Notes under the pieces: model-generated | What the model was told of the DNA's origin: nothing | Databases searched by the model: none | What the model saw: only the letters and a program-made list of their open reading frames with translations | Program-made: the position numbers and the translations under genes | From: Natrinema salinisoli | GTDB taxonomy: Archaea > Halobacteriota > Halobacteria > Halobacteriales > Natrialbaceae | Assembly: GCF_020405205.1 (NCBI RefSeq) | Contig: NZ_CP084469.1 | Coordinates: forward strand, 1,488,001 to 1,552,000 | Direction: 5' to 3' | DNA: 64,000 nt | Shown here: piece by piece, positions 15,971-24,809 of the stretch | Numbering within the stretch: position 1 is the stretch's first letter | Layout of the letters: every line of letters begins with the position of its first letter

Positions 15971-17563
15971 ATGAGCGGATCTACAATACCCTCCGAGCGA
16001 GCGTTCGTGCTCGGACTCGACGGCGTACCGTGGAGACTCATCGAGCGATGGAGCGACGAGGGTGAACTCCCGAACATCGCCCGGGTTCGCGAGGAAGGCG
16101 CATCCGGTACGCTCGATAGCACGCGTCCACCGACGACGCCGCTCGCGTGGCCGTCGATCGCGACGGGCGTCTGGCCGGACAAGCACGGCATATACGGCTT
16201 TCAAAACCTCTCTTCGGAGTATAGTCACGAAATGTATACGAGCCGCGATCTCGCACAGCCGGCCCTCTGGGACCAGCTCGGACCGTCCCACGTCGGAAAC
16301 GTGCCGATGACGTATCCGGTCCGCGAGATCGACGGCACCATGGTCACCGGGATGATGACTCCCTCGACGGATCGGGAGTTCGCGCACCCGCCCGAACTAC
16401 AGGACGAGATCGACGCCCGGATCCCGAACTACGAGATCAGCCTCGACTACCCCGAGTACGCCGATCGACCGGACGAGTTCGAGGCCGCCGTCGACGAGAT
16501 GCTCGCCAAACGCCGCGAACTCATGCAGATCCAGATGGATCGGGCCGGTGACGACTGGCAACTGTTCTTCTTCGTCTACACCGCACCCGACCGGTTCCAG
16601 CATCTCGTCTGGGACATGGATCGATTACTCGCTCACTACAAGAAACTCGATCGGATCGTCGGCGACGTCGTGGACTACACGGACGACCACGACGCGGACC
16701 TCTACATCGTTTCCGACCACGGCTTCGGCCCGATCGACGAACTCGTCTACGTCAACCGTATCCTGGAACGGGAGGGGTACCTGTTCCAGCGCGAGGACGA
16801 GGGTACTCGAGGGGCGCTCGCGAGCCTCGGTATCTCCCGCGACGCCATTACCGGCGCACTCAGCCGCGTCGGGATCACCGAAGAAACGCTCGTGCAGTCG
16901 CTCCCCCGACGGCTGGTCGACTCCGTCGCCGAACAGATCCCCGGCGACCACGCCCTCTACGACGTCGACTACGACCGCACCGTCGCGTTCGTTCACGATA
17001 CGGGCAACTGCTACATCAACGACACCGACCGCTTCGATAGCGGTCTCGTCGCCCCGAGCGAAGTAGCGCAGGTGAAAGCCGACATCAGAGCCGCGTTCGA
17101 GTCGGCCACCGACGAGAGCGGCGACCCGCTACTCGAGGTTCACGACGGCGACGAACTGTTCCCGACGGACGACGAGTCCCCGGATCTGGTGGTTAGCGGC
17201 CGCGGGGTCTACGAGTCCCGGAGCGGGATGTCCGAATCGGTCCTCGGCGACACCGGTACCTACGAGGCGAGTCACCGCAGCGAGGGGATCGTCCTGTGTC
17301 GCGGTCCCTCGATCGCAGCGGGGGCAACGTTGCGCGGTGCCCGCGTGGTCGACATCGCACCGACCCTGCTTCACGGAATCGGCGAACCGGTGCCGAAAAA
17401 CGCCGACGGGCGGGTGCTGTTCGATGCCTTCGACAACGAAGCCACGCCGGCGAAGACCAAAGTCGAACGCACGGCGACGAGTCGGCTCGAAACCGACGAG
17501 GAGGTCGACGAGGAGTTCGGCGAGGTCGAAGATCGACTGAAGGGGCTCGGCTACATGGAGTGA
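15971..17563 (+). CDS. Alkaline-phosphatase-superfamily phosphodiesterase (copy 1)
   Basis: 530 residues of the type I phosphodiesterase/nucleotide pyrophosphatase branch. N-terminal FVLGLDGVPWRLIERW carries the first metal Asp; RPPTTPLAWPSIATGVWPDKHG holds the Thr nucleophile region; LYIVSDHGFGPIDE gives metal Asp and His; the C-terminus ends DRLKGLGYME like its paralogues. No signal peptide or membrane helix is visible. Two paralogues occur at 23008 and 62403; this one is the most divergent. Such proteins hydrolyse phosphodiester or pyrophosphate bonds, so nucleotide-sugars or lipid-linked sugar phosphates are plausible substrates. Confidence 0.83.
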   Translation: MSGSTIPSERAFVLGLDGVPWRLIERWSDEGELPNIARVREEGASGTLDSTRPPTTPLAWPSIATGVWPDKHGIYGFQNLSSEYSHEMYTSRDLAQPALWDQLGPSHVGNVPMTYPVREIDGTMVTGMMTPSTDREFAHPPELQDEIDARIPNYEISLDYPEYADRPDEFEAAVDEMLAKRRELMQIQMDRAGDDWQLFFFVYTAPDRFQHLVWDMDRLLAHYKKLDRIVGDVVDYTDDHDADLYIVSDHGFGPIDELVYVNRILEREGYLFQREDEGTRGALASLGISRDAITGALSRVGITEETLVQSLPRRLVDSVAEQIPGDHALYDVDYDRTVAFVHDTGNCYINDTDRFDSGLVAPSEVAQVKADIRAAFESATDESGDPLLEVHDGDELFPTDDESPDLVVSGRGVYESRSGMSESVLGDTGTYEASHRSEGIVLCRGPSIAAGATLRGARVVDIAPTLLHGIGEPVPKNADGRVLFDAFDNEATPAKTKVERTATSRLETDEEVDEEFGEVEDRLKGLGYME

Positions 17564-17675
17564 CGGAGGCCCGCCGAACGACGTGCCGGACGACACGTGG
17601 CGCTGTCCGCACAACGTGCTCGACGAATCGCGTTTTCGGTCCCGCAACCGGTGCGGTCGCGCGATGCCCGCGCAG

Positions 17676-19067
17676 TCAGGACTGGTTTCGCTCGAGCGAC
17701 ACGGTGATGACGTTTCCAGTTTCCGATCGGTCGAACGAGATGTGGCCGTCCGAGAGGTCGACGACCCAGTAGACGAGCCAGAGCCCGAGTCCGGACGTGT
17801 GATAGACGTCGTCCATTCCCCAGTCACCGGTCAGGACGCGGAATTCGACCTCCGGAATCGGCGGACAATCGTCCCGAATCTCGATGTCGACGGTTTTCGG
17901 CCCGGACCGAACGGTCACCGACAGCTCCGGATGGCCGTCCGTGGCGTGGCGAACGGCGTTCTCGAGCAGTTCCGTGATCGCCAGTTCGACCTCGTGGAGG
18001 GCGGTCGCCGTCGCCGACTCCGGTACCGTCGTTTCGATGGTCGCGTTCGGGTACCGGCCGCGTGTCGTTTCGATGGCGTCGGTGACGACCGGGACGAGAT
18101 CGATCGCGTTCGGAACCGTGTTCCCGGTGAGCAAATCGATGATTTCGCGTTGCTTGTCGGTGCTCTCGAGGAGATCCCGGCCCTGCTGTCGAATGATTTC
18201 TGCGCGCCCGCGAGCCGGGTCGGACGCCTCGCTGGCGATGCACTCGGCGTTGCCGAGGATGACGGCCATATCGTTTCGCAGGTTGTGCCGAAGCAGCTTG
18301 TCCATGACTGCCAGTTGGCGTTCCCGCCGCCGTCGATCCGTGATATCTCGAGAGAAGCCGACGATCCGGACCACCTCGCCGTTCTCGACGATCGGTTCGG
18401 ATCGCACCCACACCCACCTGCTGTAATCGGCCTCCGGATTGACGCGATACTCGATGTCGACCGATTCGCCGCTCGAAGCGCGTTCCATCGCCTCCCGAAC
18501 GCGATCGATGTCGTCGGGGTGGACGACTTCGAGGAACTGCGTCGGATCCTCCCGGAGCGCCTCGACGGGGCGGCCGAAGACGTCCTCGTAGGCCGGGTTG
18601 ACGAACAGTAACTCGGACCAGTCCCCGCTGAACATCCACAGGACGTCGCCGACCGTGCCGGCGATCGTGCGAAGTCGGCTCTCGGCGTCGCGGCGGTCTC
18701 GTTCCGCGGCCACTTGCTCGGAGATGTCCCGAGAGCTGACGACGTATCCCTCGAGGGTGTCGTCGGGGAGGTCGGTGAAGCGACTTTCCAGCCACACCCA
18801 CTCGCCGTCGCTGGTCGCGTGGCGATAGCGGACCGTCGCCGACGGCTCGTTCGACGAACCGATCGCTCGGAACTGAGCTGCGACCGTCCGCTCGTCGTCC
18901 GGGTGGACGTAGTCACGGGCCGGCTGGCCGATAAGCTGGTCCGGTTCGTAGCCCAGAATCGCCTCACTCGCCTCGTTGACGTAGACGTACTGCAACTCGT
19001 CGTCGACCACGGCGATTTTGTCCTGCGTGTACTCGAGCAGGAACGGTGTCAGCTCTCCGATCTCCAT
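17676..19067 (-). CDS. PAS-PAS sensor histidine kinase
   Basis: 463 residues, starting at ATG 19067 (MEIGELTPFLLEYTQDK); an upstream in-frame ATG would add only a low-quality basic stretch. Two PAS domains (about residues 8-118 and 130-245) each end in a typical RDI(S/T) coil. The HisKA box LLRHNLRNDMAVILGNAE follows, with phospho-acceptor His261. The ATPase domain shows ELLENAVRHATDG (N box) and SGLGLWLVYWVVDLSDG (G box). No membrane helix, so a cytoplasmic sensor. No response regulator is nearby, as is common for haloarchaeal kinases. Convergent with the phosphatase-family gene. Confidence 0.9.
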   Translation of the reverse strand: MEIGELTPFLLEYTQDKIAVVDDELQYVYVNEASEAILGYEPDQLIGQPARDYVHPDDERTVAAQFRAIGSSNEPSATVRYRHATSDGEWVWLESRFTDLPDDTLEGYVVSSRDISEQVAAERDRRDAESRLRTIAGTVGDVLWMFSGDWSELLFVNPAYEDVFGRPVEALREDPTQFLEVVHPDDIDRVREAMERASSGESVDIEYRVNPEADYSRWVWVRSEPIVENGEVVRIVGFSRDITDRRRRERQLAVMDKLLRHNLRNDMAVILGNAECIASEASDPARGRAEIIRQQGRDLLESTDKQREIIDLLTGNTVPNAIDLVPVVTDAIETTRGRYPNATIETTVPESATATALHEVELAITELLENAVRHATDGHPELSVTVRSGPKTVDIEIRDDCPPIPEVEFRVLTGDWGMDDVYHTSGLGLWLVYWVVDLSDGHISFDRSETGNVITVSLERNQS

Positions 19068-19440
19068 TCGCCTGATCTGGTATGATTTGGGAGAGGGGGC
19101 AGAAAAACGTGTGGGAAACGTTCGCATTCCAGCGGCGTCCCCGTCCGACGGAGACCCGTCGGTTGAACGTTCTCGCACGGAGCGGACGGCCGCTCACCCG
19201 TTCTCGCGTTCCGCCGCGGCGATCGTGACTGTTCGGTATGCGATTATTTACTAATGTCCTGTCTCCGATCCGATGTAATCGGTCACAGAACGTTATGAAC
19301 GGAGCCCAGATTCGAAGCGGTCCAGTCGCCCAAAGCGGCGTCTGGCCCGTCCACGACAACGGAGCCACTCGTCCGGTTCGAAGAGAGTGCGTCCACGCAC
19401 TCGCCACGCGATCCACGCGACCGACCGAGGTGGCAATGCG
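19068..19440. other. Divergent intergenic region, no gene seen
   Basis: 373 bases between the histidine kinase and the 2-epimerase gene. There is an AT-rich patch near 19238-19252 but no exact ATAACAAAG site and no gene I can support. Confidence 0.55.
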
Positions 19441-20499
19441 ATGAGGGTGTTGTCGGTGGTCGGCGCCAGACCGCAGTTCGTCAAAGCGGTCGCCGTCTCA
19501 CAGCAACTCGAGCGAGACCACGAGGAACTCCTCGTCCACACCGGCCAACACTACGACGCCGAACTCTCCGAGGTGTTTTTCGACGAACTCGCCCTTCCGG
19601 AGCCGGCGTATCACCTCGGTGTCGGCTCCGCGCCCCACGCCACGCAGACGGCCGAGATGATGACCCAGTTGGAGCGAATCGTCGACGCCGAATCCCCCGA
19701 CGTCGTCCTCGTCTACGGCGATACCAACTCGACGCTCGCGGGCGCACTCGTGGCGGCGAAATCGTCCCCGCTCCTCGCTCACGTCGAAGCCGGCTTGCGC
19801 TCGTACGATCGGTCGATGCCCGAAGAGACGAATCGTCGGCTCACCGATCACTGCTCCGACGTCCTCTTCGCACCGGGGCCACACGCGAAGCGGACCCTCG
19901 AGGAGGAGGGGATTTCGGAGAACGTGTACGCCCCCGGAGACGTGATGTACGATACGCTCCTCCAGATCAGGGAGCGACTCGACGGAGCCGCGACCGGCGA
20001 GCCCACCGTTCCCGACGAGTACGTCCTCGCGACGGTCCACCGCGCGAAGAACACGGACGATCGGGATCAGCTCGCGGGGATCGTCGACGCACTGACGCGA
20101 CTCGCGACGCCGGTCGTCTTCCCGGCACACCCGCGGACGGTCGACTCGCTCCACGAACACGGCCTCTGGGAGCAGTTGACAGCGGACGTCCGCGTTATCG
20201 ACCCCGTCAGCTACACCGAATTCATCGAACTGGTCGAGGGGGCACACTGCGTCGCGACGGACTCCGGCGGGGTCCAGAAGGAGGCGTTCTACCTGGACAC
20301 GCCGTGCGTGACGCTCCGCGACACGACCGAGTGGACGGAGACGGTCGACGCCGGGTGGAACGAACTCGTCGGGGCGACGCCCGAGCGAATCGTCGACGCC
20401 GTTCGCGCCGCCGAGAATCCGCCGTCCAAGCCCGACCTGTACGGGAACGGGAACGCGGCGGCTCGCATCGTCACCCACCTCGAGCACCACGTGGACTGA
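19441..20499 (+). CDS. wecB: UDP-N-acetylglucosamine 2-epimerase, non-hydrolysing
   Basis: 352 residues; ATG 19441 begins MRVLSVVGARPQFVKA, the family's conserved N-terminus. GT-B-like fold with catalytic residues in the expected places: VYGDTNSTLAG (Asp94), AHVEAGLRSYDRSMPEETNR (Glu116 and Glu129), and ATDSGGVQKEAFYL in the C-terminal domain. It inverts C2 of UDP-GlcNAc (WecB/MnaA activity), or of UDP-2,3-diacetamido-glucuronic acid (WbpI activity); the presence of the WbpDEBA-like operon makes the second choice realistic. The next gene starts 1 nt after its stop, so the two are co-transcribed. Confidence 0.88.
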   Translation: MRVLSVVGARPQFVKAVAVSQQLERDHEELLVHTGQHYDAELSEVFFDELALPEPAYHLGVGSAPHATQTAEMMTQLERIVDAESPDVVLVYGDTNSTLAGALVAAKSSPLLAHVEAGLRSYDRSMPEETNRRLTDHCSDVLFAPGPHAKRTLEEEGISENVYAPGDVMYDTLLQIRERLDGAATGEPTVPDEYVLATVHRAKNTDDRDQLAGIVDALTRLATPVVFPAHPRTVDSLHEHGLWEQLTADVRVIDPVSYTEFIELVEGAHCVATDSGGVQKEAFYLDTPCVTLRDTTEWTETVDAGWNELVGATPERIVDAVRAAENPPSKPDLYGNGNAAARIVTHLEHHVD

Positions 20500-20500
20500 C

Positions 20501-21514
20501 ATGACGGCGGACTTCGACTCCCGAACGGAACCCGTCCCACCAAACGAGGACGGGACCGATCGATCGCCGCTCGGAGACGGGCGGATAGCCGATCTCCCGC
20601 GCGATCAGTCTCCCCTCCCCGACGATTCCGCGTTCGCGCTGTGTCTGACCCACGACGTCGACCGCCCGTACAAGGGACTCCGATCGCTGTACTACGCCAT
20701 GCGAGAGCGGCCGGGGTATCACCTGCGAACCGCGCTCTCGTCGTCGAATCCGTACTGGCAGTTCGACGAGATCATGGCCCTCGAGGAGGCGTTGAACGTC
20801 CGATCGGCGTTCTACGTTCTGAACGAACAACACCTGCTGGCCGATCGGTCGGTGCGGGAGTGGCTCTCGCCGGCGAACTGGGTCCAGCACCTGGGGCGGT
20901 ACGATATCACGGCCCCCGATATCGTCGATGTCGTTCGCGAGCTCGACGCGGGCGGCTGGGAAGTCGGGCTCCACGGATCGTACCACTCCGCGGACGATCC
21001 GAACCGGTTGCGCGAGGAGAAGACCGCACTCGAGGACGTGCTCGGCCGGTCCGTCACCGGCGGTCGGCAACACTACCTGCGGCTCTCGGTCCCGGAGACA
21101 TGGGAGTATCACCGTGCGATCGGTCTCGCGTACGATGCGAGCCTCGGCTCGAGCACGGATTGCGGGTTCCACGCGGGATACCGGCCCGTTCGCCCGTTCG
21201 ACGACGACTTCCTCGTCTTCCCGCTGACGATCATGGAGCAAGCGCTCCCGGATCCCGGTACGGACTTCGAGGCCGCCCGCGAGACCTGCGAGCGACTGCT
21301 GACGGAAGCGGCGGAGAACGACGCCGTGATGACGGTTCTCTGGCATCCCCGCTACTTCAACGAGCGAGAGTTCCCCGGCTACCGAGCCCTGTACCGATGG
21401 CTCATCGAACGAGCACTCGAGCTCGGCGCGTGGGTCGGGTCGCCTCGAGACCTCCGCGCGGAACTCGAAGGCGACGCGAGCGGCGAGTCACGGGTTTCGA
21501 GCGTCGGACCGTGA
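20501..21514 (+). CDS. Polysaccharide deacetylase family protein (copy 2)
   Basis: 337 residues. The first 40 are polar. The NodB-like fold follows, with FALCLTHDVDRPYKGL (catalytic and metal Asp pair), VRSAFYVLNEQH, and GWEVGLHGSYHSADDP, which provides the two metal His residues; MTVLWHPRYFNER is the C-terminal His motif. This subfamily is typical of polysaccharide and exosortase-type loci. No signal peptide. It follows the 2-epimerase gene by 1 nt, which suggests action on an N-acetylated sugar made in that pathway. Confidence 0.82.
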   Translation: MTADFDSRTEPVPPNEDGTDRSPLGDGRIADLPRDQSPLPDDSAFALCLTHDVDRPYKGLRSLYYAMRERPGYHLRTALSSSNPYWQFDEIMALEEALNVRSAFYVLNEQHLLADRSVREWLSPANWVQHLGRYDITAPDIVDVVRELDAGGWEVGLHGSYHSADDPNRLREEKTALEDVLGRSVTGGRQHYLRLSVPETWEYHRAIGLAYDASLGSSTDCGFHAGYRPVRPFDDDFLVFPLTIMEQALPDPGTDFEAARETCERLLTEAAENDAVMTVLWHPRYFNEREFPGYRALYRWLIERALELGAWVGSPRDLRAELEGDASGESRVSSVGP

Positions 21515-21571
21515 GCCGGAACGGCTATCGGAGAACGAAATCGGTCGCGAACGGTGACCGGCGGTCGGAAA

Positions 21572-22690
21572 TCAATCGCTGCCGACGCCGATCTGCGGTT
21601 TCGGTTCGGTTCGTTTCGGCTGGTCGAACTGCCGGACCGAATCGAGCGCGCTGACGTCCCCGCGGGCGGACGCGATATCGACGATCACGTCGGTGAGATT
21701 CGCCGTCCCCGAGAGGAACTCGTTTCGTCGCCGTTGCCACGTTTCGTCGACGGCATCGTCCCGAAGCAGGGTCGTCGACAGCTCGAGGATCTCGTCGAAC
21801 CGAGACACGTTGTGGATCAGCCCCTCGTTCTCGAGTTCCACGAAGTTCCCCATGTCGGAGTCGCCGACGAACGAGTTGGATCGGATCGCCGGCGTTCCGA
21901 GCAGCGCGGCTTCGGTGACCATCGTCTGCGTATCGGCGATCAGCAGCGTCGCTTCGGCGAGCGCGTCGTGCATCAACGCCGGGTGAAGATCGAACGTCCG
22001 CGCCGGGAGGTCCGAGAGGTCGACGCCGTTTCCTTCGTCGGAGACGAGGACCCGCGCGTCGTCGCTGAGCCGTTCGACGAGACGGCGACACTGGTCGCCC
22101 GTGATCCCCTCCTTGCCGACGTCGTGTTGCGATCCGAACGCGTTGAGCCGAATGATCGCGTACGGTTCGTCGGCGTCGAGCTCGAGCCGCTCCCGGATCG
22201 ACGGGTTCGGCGCGTAAACGTCCGGATGGAGGTACGCGCACTCTTTGAACCCGGAGAACACGTAGTGATTCTCTCCCAGATCCTTCCGGAAGGTGTGGGG
22301 CGTGAGAATGGCGCGAGCGAACGGCGTCGAAACCGAGTGGTCGAACGATGCCGGTTCGGAATCGATGAGCAGGACCGTCGGCGTCCGAGTGACTGCACCC
22401 GTGTGGGCCGCGTATCCCCCCATTCCGAAGACAAGGTCCGGGTCGAACCGTCGCGCGTGCCGGATAGCTCGCACGTAGTGCATCGGCAGGCGACTCAGCA
22501 GCGATCCCTTCGACGTGTCACAGTAGCCGTAGACCTCGAAGGGCAGTTCGTACCACTCGAGCAGATCGACCGTACAGGTGTAATCTCGAGCGAGGACGAG
22601 CACCTCGTGTCCGCGGTCCCGGAGCGTCTGTACGGCGTGTTTGTACAGATGAACGTGTGCCGGCGTGTTCGTGAAAAACAGGTATCTCAT
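21572..22690 (-). CDS. DUF354 glycosyltransferase-like protein (copy 2)
   Basis: 372 residues. ATG 22690 (MRYLFFTNTPAHVHLYKHAV) matches the start of the paralogue at 8474-9574; the upstream in-frame ATG would run through the promoter motif. GT-B-like DUF354 fold with VLVSDEGNGVDLSDLPA and IADTQTMVTEAALLGTPAIR. Similarity to copy 1 runs along the whole length. Function unknown beyond likely glycosyl transfer or sugar-nucleotide chemistry. Convergent with the deacetylase gene at 20501. Confidence 0.78.
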   Translation of the reverse strand: MRYLFFTNTPAHVHLYKHAVQTLRDRGHEVLVLARDYTCTVDLLEWYELPFEVYGYCDTSKGSLLSRLPMHYVRAIRHARRFDPDLVFGMGGYAAHTGAVTRTPTVLLIDSEPASFDHSVSTPFARAILTPHTFRKDLGENHYVFSGFKECAYLHPDVYAPNPSIRERLELDADEPYAIIRLNAFGSQHDVGKEGITGDQCRRLVERLSDDARVLVSDEGNGVDLSDLPARTFDLHPALMHDALAEATLLIADTQTMVTEAALLGTPAIRSNSFVGDSDMGNFVELENEGLIHNVSRFDEILELSTTLLRDDAVDETWQRRRNEFLSGTANLTDVIVDIASARGDVSALDSVRQFDQPKRTEPKPQIGVGSD

Positions 22691-23007
22691 GTTGAAAGCC
22701 ACCGTATTCTGGACGAAGAATAGGCAATTCACCGTGTTTGTTATCTCGGTCGTACCGATACGCACCGGCGAACGTATCACGAGCGCCGATTCTAGCGTAA
22801 ACGGTACAGATCAGTAGCGAAGACATACCGGGATTCTCGAGACCGCTCCTCGCTCGAGGGGCGATCTCTCACCGATATCGCTGACTCCCGTCACGGGCTT
22901 AGGGGGCGATTGACATCCCTCTCTGCCTGACCGGACGAAGTGTACCGAGCGGCGGGAAAATGCGGTTCGCAATCCGTCCGTTCGCTCGGGGAAACACCCC
23001 TCGACCC
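22691..23007. other. Intergenic region with one motif site
   Basis: 317 bases upstream of the DUF354 gene and downstream of the phosphatase-family gene. Apart from the motif at 22736-22744 I see no gene or clear structure. Confidence 0.55.
22736..22744 (-). promoter_or_regulatory. ATAACAAAC motif upstream of DUF354 gene
   Basis: Minus-strand ATAACAAAC, identical to the consensus over the first eight bases, 45 nt before the DUF354 start. Confidence 0.55.
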
Positions 23008-24621
23008 TCACTCGAGGTAGCCGAGATCGGCGAGTCGGTCCTCGACTGCCTCGTCGGCGGTCGCGACGGAGTCGGTCTCGCCGAGTCGCGGGTACGATCG
23101 CGTTCCCGGCGGCTCGACGCAGGGGAGCGGGCGGCCGTCCATGCGATCGTCGATCGGGACGTCGAGCGTCGCGAGCACGGTCGGCGCGACGTCGAAGAGG
23201 TGGGCGTTGTCGATGCCGTCGGCGTGATCGATATCGACGCCGCGGGCCGCGAACGTCCCCTCGAGCTTGTGGTTCCACGGCTCGCTCGGCGGGCCGAACT
23301 GCTGCTCTCGGAGCGTCGCGGACAGGAAGTGATCGAAATCAGCCGGAACGGTGACGATGTCGACTGCGTGTTCGCTCTCGGGACCGTGAAAGAACTCCTC
23401 TCGAGGCCGAACGGCGTCGAAGATCGGCTCGCCGTCCGGCGTCCGCACGGATCGGAGGGCGTCGATGAGTCGGGTTCGAACGGTCTCGTACTCCTCGGGC
23501 GGGACGACGCCGTCGGGCTCGCGGCCCTCGACGTTGAGCCGGACGCCGAGTTCGACTCGCGACCGCACGTACGCGGTCGACGCCGGAAAGTCGACCTGCG
23601 TCGCGCCCGCATTGACGACCCCCGTCGGCGCGTACTTCGCGACGAGATCCTCGATTCCGAGCCGTTCGAGGACGGCTCCGATGCGCTGGCTGGTCACGCC
23701 GACCCGGGCGGCGGTCGCCATCGCGCGTTCGGCGACGCCCGGATCGCGACTGCCGGTGGCTTCCCCGCGCTTGAGGTCGTTTTCGCGAATCGTCGACCAG
23801 GCCGGCATTCCCCGGCCGCCGTTCTCGGTCGCGACGACCCCCTCTCGGCGAAGGTATTCGTTGACCCGGAATTCGTGCCCGTCGTACGGTCCCATCCCGT
23901 GATCGCTCGCGATGATGACGTTGTCCGGGTCGCACCCGTCGAGGATTTCGGCGACCTGCCGGTCGACCTCGCGGTAAATCCGACGGATCGCCGCGTCGTT
24001 TTCCGGCTCCTTGTGGAAGATCGAGTCGGTTCCCTGGAACTCGACGAAGCCGAACTCGGGATCGTACCGGTCCGCGAGGTACCGAAACGCCTCGCCACGC
24101 ATGCGCGCACACTCGGCGTACGCCGTTCCGAGGTCGGCCGCGTCCTCGTCCGGGTAGACGCGGTAATCACCGATTTCCTCGCGGACGTCCGAGAGGAGAC
24201 CCGACGGATGACAGTCCGGGTCCTCCGGCGCGGTGTACCCCGGGATCAACGCGCCGTCGAACGTCCGGGGCGGATGCGTGACCGGGACGTTAATGACGAC
24301 GCTCGTGAGCCCGCGTTCCGAGAGCAGTTCCCACAGCGCTCGCTCGTGAACGTCGCTCGCGTTGACCACGTCCCAGTCGTATCCCTCGAACCGAAGGAAG
24401 CCGAAGACCCCGTGCTTTCCGGGGTTCTTTCCGGTGTACAGCGACGGCCACGCCGAGGCCGTCCAGGGCGGCATCTGCGACTCGAGGGACCCGCTCGCTC
24501 CCTGGTCGTAGATCGATTCGAGCGTCGGGAGCTCGCCGTCCTCGAACATCGGATCCAGTATCCGATCACAGGCGGCGTCGATCCCGACGAGTAGCGTCCG
24601 AAGAGAGGCGCTGTCGTCCAT
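23008..24621 (-). CDS. Alkaline-phosphatase-superfamily phosphodiesterase (copy 2)
   Basis: 537 residues, close paralogue of the gene at 62403. N-terminal TLLVGIDAACDRILDPMF, then MPPWTASAWPSLYTGKNPGK with the Thr nucleophile region, VIIASDHGMGPYDGHEFRVN with metal ligands, and WNHKLEGTFAARG near the C-terminus, which ends RLADLGYLE. The first metal motif is IDAAC rather than the commoner LDGAT, a feature shared with the 62403 copy (LDAGC). No signal peptide. Likely hydrolyses or transfers a phosphodiester group on a sugar or lipid intermediate; exact substrate unknown. Confidence 0.83.
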   Translation of the reverse strand: MDDSASLRTLLVGIDAACDRILDPMFEDGELPTLESIYDQGASGSLESQMPPWTASAWPSLYTGKNPGKHGVFGFLRFEGYDWDVVNASDVHERALWELLSERGLTSVVINVPVTHPPRTFDGALIPGYTAPEDPDCHPSGLLSDVREEIGDYRVYPDEDAADLGTAYAECARMRGEAFRYLADRYDPEFGFVEFQGTDSIFHKEPENDAAIRRIYREVDRQVAEILDGCDPDNVIIASDHGMGPYDGHEFRVNEYLRREGVVATENGGRGMPAWSTIRENDLKRGEATGSRDPGVAERAMATAARVGVTSQRIGAVLERLGIEDLVAKYAPTGVVNAGATQVDFPASTAYVRSRVELGVRLNVEGREPDGVVPPEEYETVRTRLIDALRSVRTPDGEPIFDAVRPREEFFHGPESEHAVDIVTVPADFDHFLSATLREQQFGPPSEPWNHKLEGTFAARGVDIDHADGIDNAHLFDVAPTVLATLDVPIDDRMDGRPLPCVEPPGTRSYPRLGETDSVATADEAVEDRLADLGYLE

Positions 24622-24645
24622 CGATCGCTGCTCCGTTACTGTTCC

Positions 24646-24655
24646 CTTTCGTTAT
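24646..24655 (-). promoter_or_regulatory. ATAACGAAAG, variant motif at promoter position
   Basis: Minus-strand ATAACGAAAG, one inserted base relative to the consensus, 24 nt before the ATG at 24621. The paralogous gene at 62403 has the exact motif with the same 24-nt spacing. Confidence 0.5.
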
Positions 24656-24809
24656 GGTCGTGATTACGCGACCGAAAAACGCCGTTCGAAAACGTATCTC
24701 TCGTAACGGCACTCGTGATCGCCGCGTAACGACTGCGCCGATCGGCTACCGATTCACCGGGCGAGAAACGAACCGCTCTCCGGTACGAAACGCGGAACGG
24801 AAACTCCCG

